A stretch of DNA of 7,730 bases from JANOGU01 sp964499865. GTDB lineage: Bacteria > Pseudomonadota > Alphaproteobacteria > Rhodobacterales > Rhodobacteraceae. Every line of letters begins with the position of its first letter. The first letter of the stretch is position 1. Under the pieces are notes generated by a model. It did not search any database, was not told the DNA's origin, and saw only the letters and a list, made by a program, of their open reading frames with translations. Where the stretch lies: positions 1 to 7,730 of the forward strand of contig CAZCPY010000140.1 of assembly GCA_964499865.1 (NCBI GenBank), given 5' to 3'. Both the position numbers and the translations under genes were made by a program. This document shows, in pieces, positions 6,562 through 7,730 of this stretch.

Positions 6562-6593
6562 CCGCCGCCACCCCCGCCCGGGGCTGGCGGCGG
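6562..6593 (+). terminator. Strong hairpin, probable terminator between convergent genes
   Basis: CCGCCGCCA (6562-6570) and TGGCGGCGG (6585-6593) form a perfect 9-bp stem. Inside the 14-nt loop CCCC and GGGG can pair further. On the plus strand it is followed by TCCTTTAT, a weak T-rich tail that would suit termination of the 39-aa ORF transcript. On the minus strand it lies 4 bp past the stop of the Fe-S scaffold gene but lacks a T-run. Its position between convergent genes supports a shared, possibly bidirectional terminator. The 76 bp between the small ORF and the hairpin hold nothing I can identify. Confidence 0.6.
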
Positions 6594-6597
6594 TCCT

Positions 6598-7035
6598 TTA
6601 TCCGGGATCCGCCTGCGCCGCGGCCTCGGCTGCCGCCTCGATCGCCAGCAGGATCGAGGCATGGCGGTTGCGGTGCGGACGCGCGGGGATCAGTACCTCG
6701 AGCCCGTCGAAGGGGGCCGCGGGCGGGGGCCCGCCGGCCAGCATCGTCTTCAGCCCGTCGCGCGCCGCCTCGATCTCGGCCCGCGTGCGGCCGGGCAGGG
6801 CGGCACCCACGACCGAGGCCGCCGCCTGGCCGAGCGCGCAGGCCTTCACCTCCTGCGCCACCTCGGCCACCCGGCCATCCCTCATCACCAGGTCCACCGT
6901 GACCGTCGACCCGCAGAGCGGCGACCGCTTGCGGACGCTCGCCTGGGGGCTGGGCAGCCGGCCCAGATGCGGGATGTCGGCCGCAAGCGCCAGGATGCGG
7001 TCGGAATAGAGGCGGATCAGGTCGGCGTCGGACAT
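6598..7035 (-). CDS. Iron-sulfur cluster assembly scaffold-like protein (NifU/IscU N-terminal family)
   Basis: Classical IscU/NifU-N proteins assemble Fe-S clusters on three conserved cysteines with help from a cysteine desulfurase. This 145-aa protein has the fold signatures: an N-terminal helix (MSDADLIRLYSDRILALA), PLCGSTVTVDL with C41, VKACALGQAAASVVGAAL with C66 (matching GCGxAIAS of IscU) and HRNRHASILLAIEA at 121-134, which aligns with HCSILA of IscU. Two features depart from the canonical scaffold. The Asp after the first Cys-Gly is Ser (CGS), and the third Cys is Ala126. It may therefore be a diverged scaffold, a carrier or a regulatory member. No isc/suf neighbours are visible. The start ATG 7033-7035 has GGAAG a few bases upstream. 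The gene is divergent from hisI with a 62-bp gap. Family assignment is good; the exact role is uncertain. Confidence 0.85.
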   Translation of the reverse strand: MSDADLIRLYSDRILALAADIPHLGRLPSPQASVRKRSPLCGSTVTVDLVMRDGRVAEVAQEVKACALGQAAASVVGAALPGRTRAEIEAARDGLKTMLAGGPPPAAPFDGLEVLIPARPHRNRHASILLAIEAAAEAAAQADPG

Positions 7036-7059
7036 GGCATCTTCCGCGGGGTTGCCGCA

Positions 7060-7088
7060 TAGATACGCCCCGCATCCCCGAAGTCCAA
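7060..7088 (-). promoter_or_regulatory. possible promoter for the Fe-S scaffold-like gene
   Basis: On the minus strand TTGGAC (7083-7088) and TATCTA (7060-7065) are exactly 17 bp apart, and the -10 lies 24 bp before the start codon. Both hexamers are only half matches to sigma70 consensus, so this is tentative. The 62-bp divergent gap must also carry whatever drives hisI, for which I see no clear hexamers. Confidence 0.3.
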
Positions 7089-7097
7089 GGCCCGCCC

Positions 7098-7451
7098 ATG
7101 TTCGACCCCGCATCCTTGCGTTACGACCGCGACGGACTGGTTCCCTGCGTGGCGCAGGACCGGCACTCGGGCGAGGTGCTGATGGTCGCCTGGATGAACG
7201 CGGCCTCCGTGGTGCAGACGCTGGACACCGGCCGCGTGACATACTGGAGCCGGTCGCGACAGGCGTTCTGGGTCAAGGGCGAGACCTCGGGGAACGGACA
7301 GCGGCTGGTGGAGCTGCGCATCGACTGCGACCGCGATTGCCTGCTGGTGCTGGTCGAGCAGACCGGCCCGGCCTGCCACACCGGGCGGCGGACCTGCTTC
7401 TACACCGCGGTGCGGGACGGGGTGGAGGTGGAGATCATGGCGCCGTCATAG
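7098..7451 (+). CDS. hisI: Phosphoribosyl-AMP cyclohydrolase HisI
   Basis: HisI hydrolyses the purine ring of N1-(5-phosphoribosyl)-AMP to give ProFAR, the third step of histidine biosynthesis, as a cytoplasmic Zn- and Mg-dependent dimer. The 117-aa protein is the monofunctional form, without the HisE pyrophosphohydrolase domain that is fused to it in enterobacteria. Motifs are LVPCVAQDRHSGEVLMVAWMN (14-34), TYWSRSRQAFWVKGETSGNGQ (48-68), the metal-binding DCDRDCLL (76-83: D76, C77, D78, D80) and PACHTGRRTCFY (91-102, C93 and C100). C77, C93 and C100 are the expected zinc ligands. ATG 7098 gives the family N-terminus; AAGG at 7087-7090 is a modest ribosome site. It stands apart from any other his gene in this window, next to the Fe-S scaffold-like gene. 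Its last 6 bases overlap the 3' end of the convergent gluQRS-like gene. Confidence 0.96.
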   Translation: MFDPASLRYDRDGLVPCVAQDRHSGEVLMVAWMNAASVVQTLDTGRVTYWSRSRQAFWVKGETSGNGQRLVELRIDCDRDCLLVLVEQTGPACHTGRRTCFYTAVRDGVEVEIMAPS

Positions 7452-7730
7452 GTCCACCATCCGCCTTATGTCCCGAGGCGTTGCGCCTTCTGCCCGGTAG
7501 CGCGCCAGCGCGCGCGCGTCGTCGCGCTTGGCCAGACGCTTGCCATTGGCATCGCGGATAAGGCTGTGATGATGGTAGTTTGGCACCGGAAGTTCGAGCA
7601 GTTTCTGAAGAACGACATGGACGAAGGTCGCCTCTTGCAGGTCCTCGCCGCGGGTCACTTCGGTGATCCCCTGCGCGGCGTCGTCCACCACCACGGCGAG
7701 GTGATAGCTGGTGCCCCATCCCCGGCGCGC
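7446..7730 (-). CDS. gluQ: Glutamyl-Q tRNA(Asp) synthetase (partial, C-terminal 94 residues)
   Basis: GluQRS is a truncated GluRS paralogue that activates glutamate without tRNA and attaches it to queuosine at position 34 of tRNA-Asp. The minus-strand frame enters from the window edge and ends at TGA (7446-7448). The visible part begins with WGTSYHLAVVVDDAAQGITEV, then TRGEDLQEATFVHVVLQKLL, PVPNYHHHSLIRDANGKRLAKRDDA and a short C-terminal helix. GKRLAKRDD is the KMSKS-like loop of this group. The protein stops about 28 residues after it, so the anticodon-binding domain of true GluRS is missing, which favours GluQRS. The ATP-binding HIGH-type motif and zinc site lie outside the window. It is convergent with hisI with a 6-bp tail-to-tail overlap. 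Confidence 0.9.
   Translation of the reverse strand, partial: ARRGWGTSYHLAVVVDDAAQGITEVTRGEDLQEATFVHVVLQKLLELPVPNYHHHSLIRDANGKRLAKRDDARALARYRAEGATPRDIRRMVDL

Noticed and set aside
5861..7099. 412-codon minus-strand open frame across recG end, small ORF and scaffold gene
   Set aside because: It crosses a clear intergenic region and runs against RecG and out of frame with the scaffold protein; no motif.
1..7730. CRISPR arrays, transposons, prophage or toxin-antitoxin pairs
   Set aside because: No spaced repeat array, terminal inverted repeats, integrase/transposase motifs or small paired ORFs were seen; the content is core genes.

Overview
The window is strongly GC-rich and carries compact core genes. 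Adjacent sciP and ctrA genes, a LigA/RecG pair, an IscU-like scaffold ending in R-H-A-S, and monofunctional HisI and GluQRS point to an alphaproteobacterium, most likely Rhodobacterales (Rhodobacter/Paracoccus-like). This placement comes from protein content and gene order, not from a database search. I see no mobile element, CRISPR array, rRNA or tRNA.

Layout: 1-823 (minus) is the N-terminal part of mnmA, cut by the window edge. 824-946 is a divergent control region. 947-1225 (+) is sciP (DUF1153), a small CtrA antagonist. 1226-1319 is the ctrA control region. 1320-2027 (+) is ctrA, the cell-cycle and developmental response regulator. After a 53-bp gap with a GC hairpin come ligA (2081-4198) and recG (4195-6279), which overlap by ATGA. 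A control region at 6280-6365, holding an 18-bp perfect palindrome, precedes a 39-codon ORF for a small hydrophobic protein (6366-6485). A strong hairpin follows at 6562-6593. The minus-strand gene 6598-7035 encodes a NifU/IscU-type Fe-S scaffold-like protein. It is divergent from hisI (7098-7451, +), whose 3' end overlaps the 3' end of a gluQRS-like gene (7446-7730, minus, cut by the window edge).

The most interesting signal is regulatory. I find only four TTAA tetramers in the window, all in the three intergenic regions upstream of sciP, ctrA and the 39-aa ORF. In each region one TTAA belongs to a 7-of-8 match to the CtrA box TTAA-N7-TTAA. This predicts a local circuit in which CtrA controls itself, its antagonist SciP and a tiny putative membrane protein. 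The 39-aa ORF and its palindromic promoter are the best candidates for something undescribed. The rest is recognisable core metabolism, DNA repair and tRNA modification.
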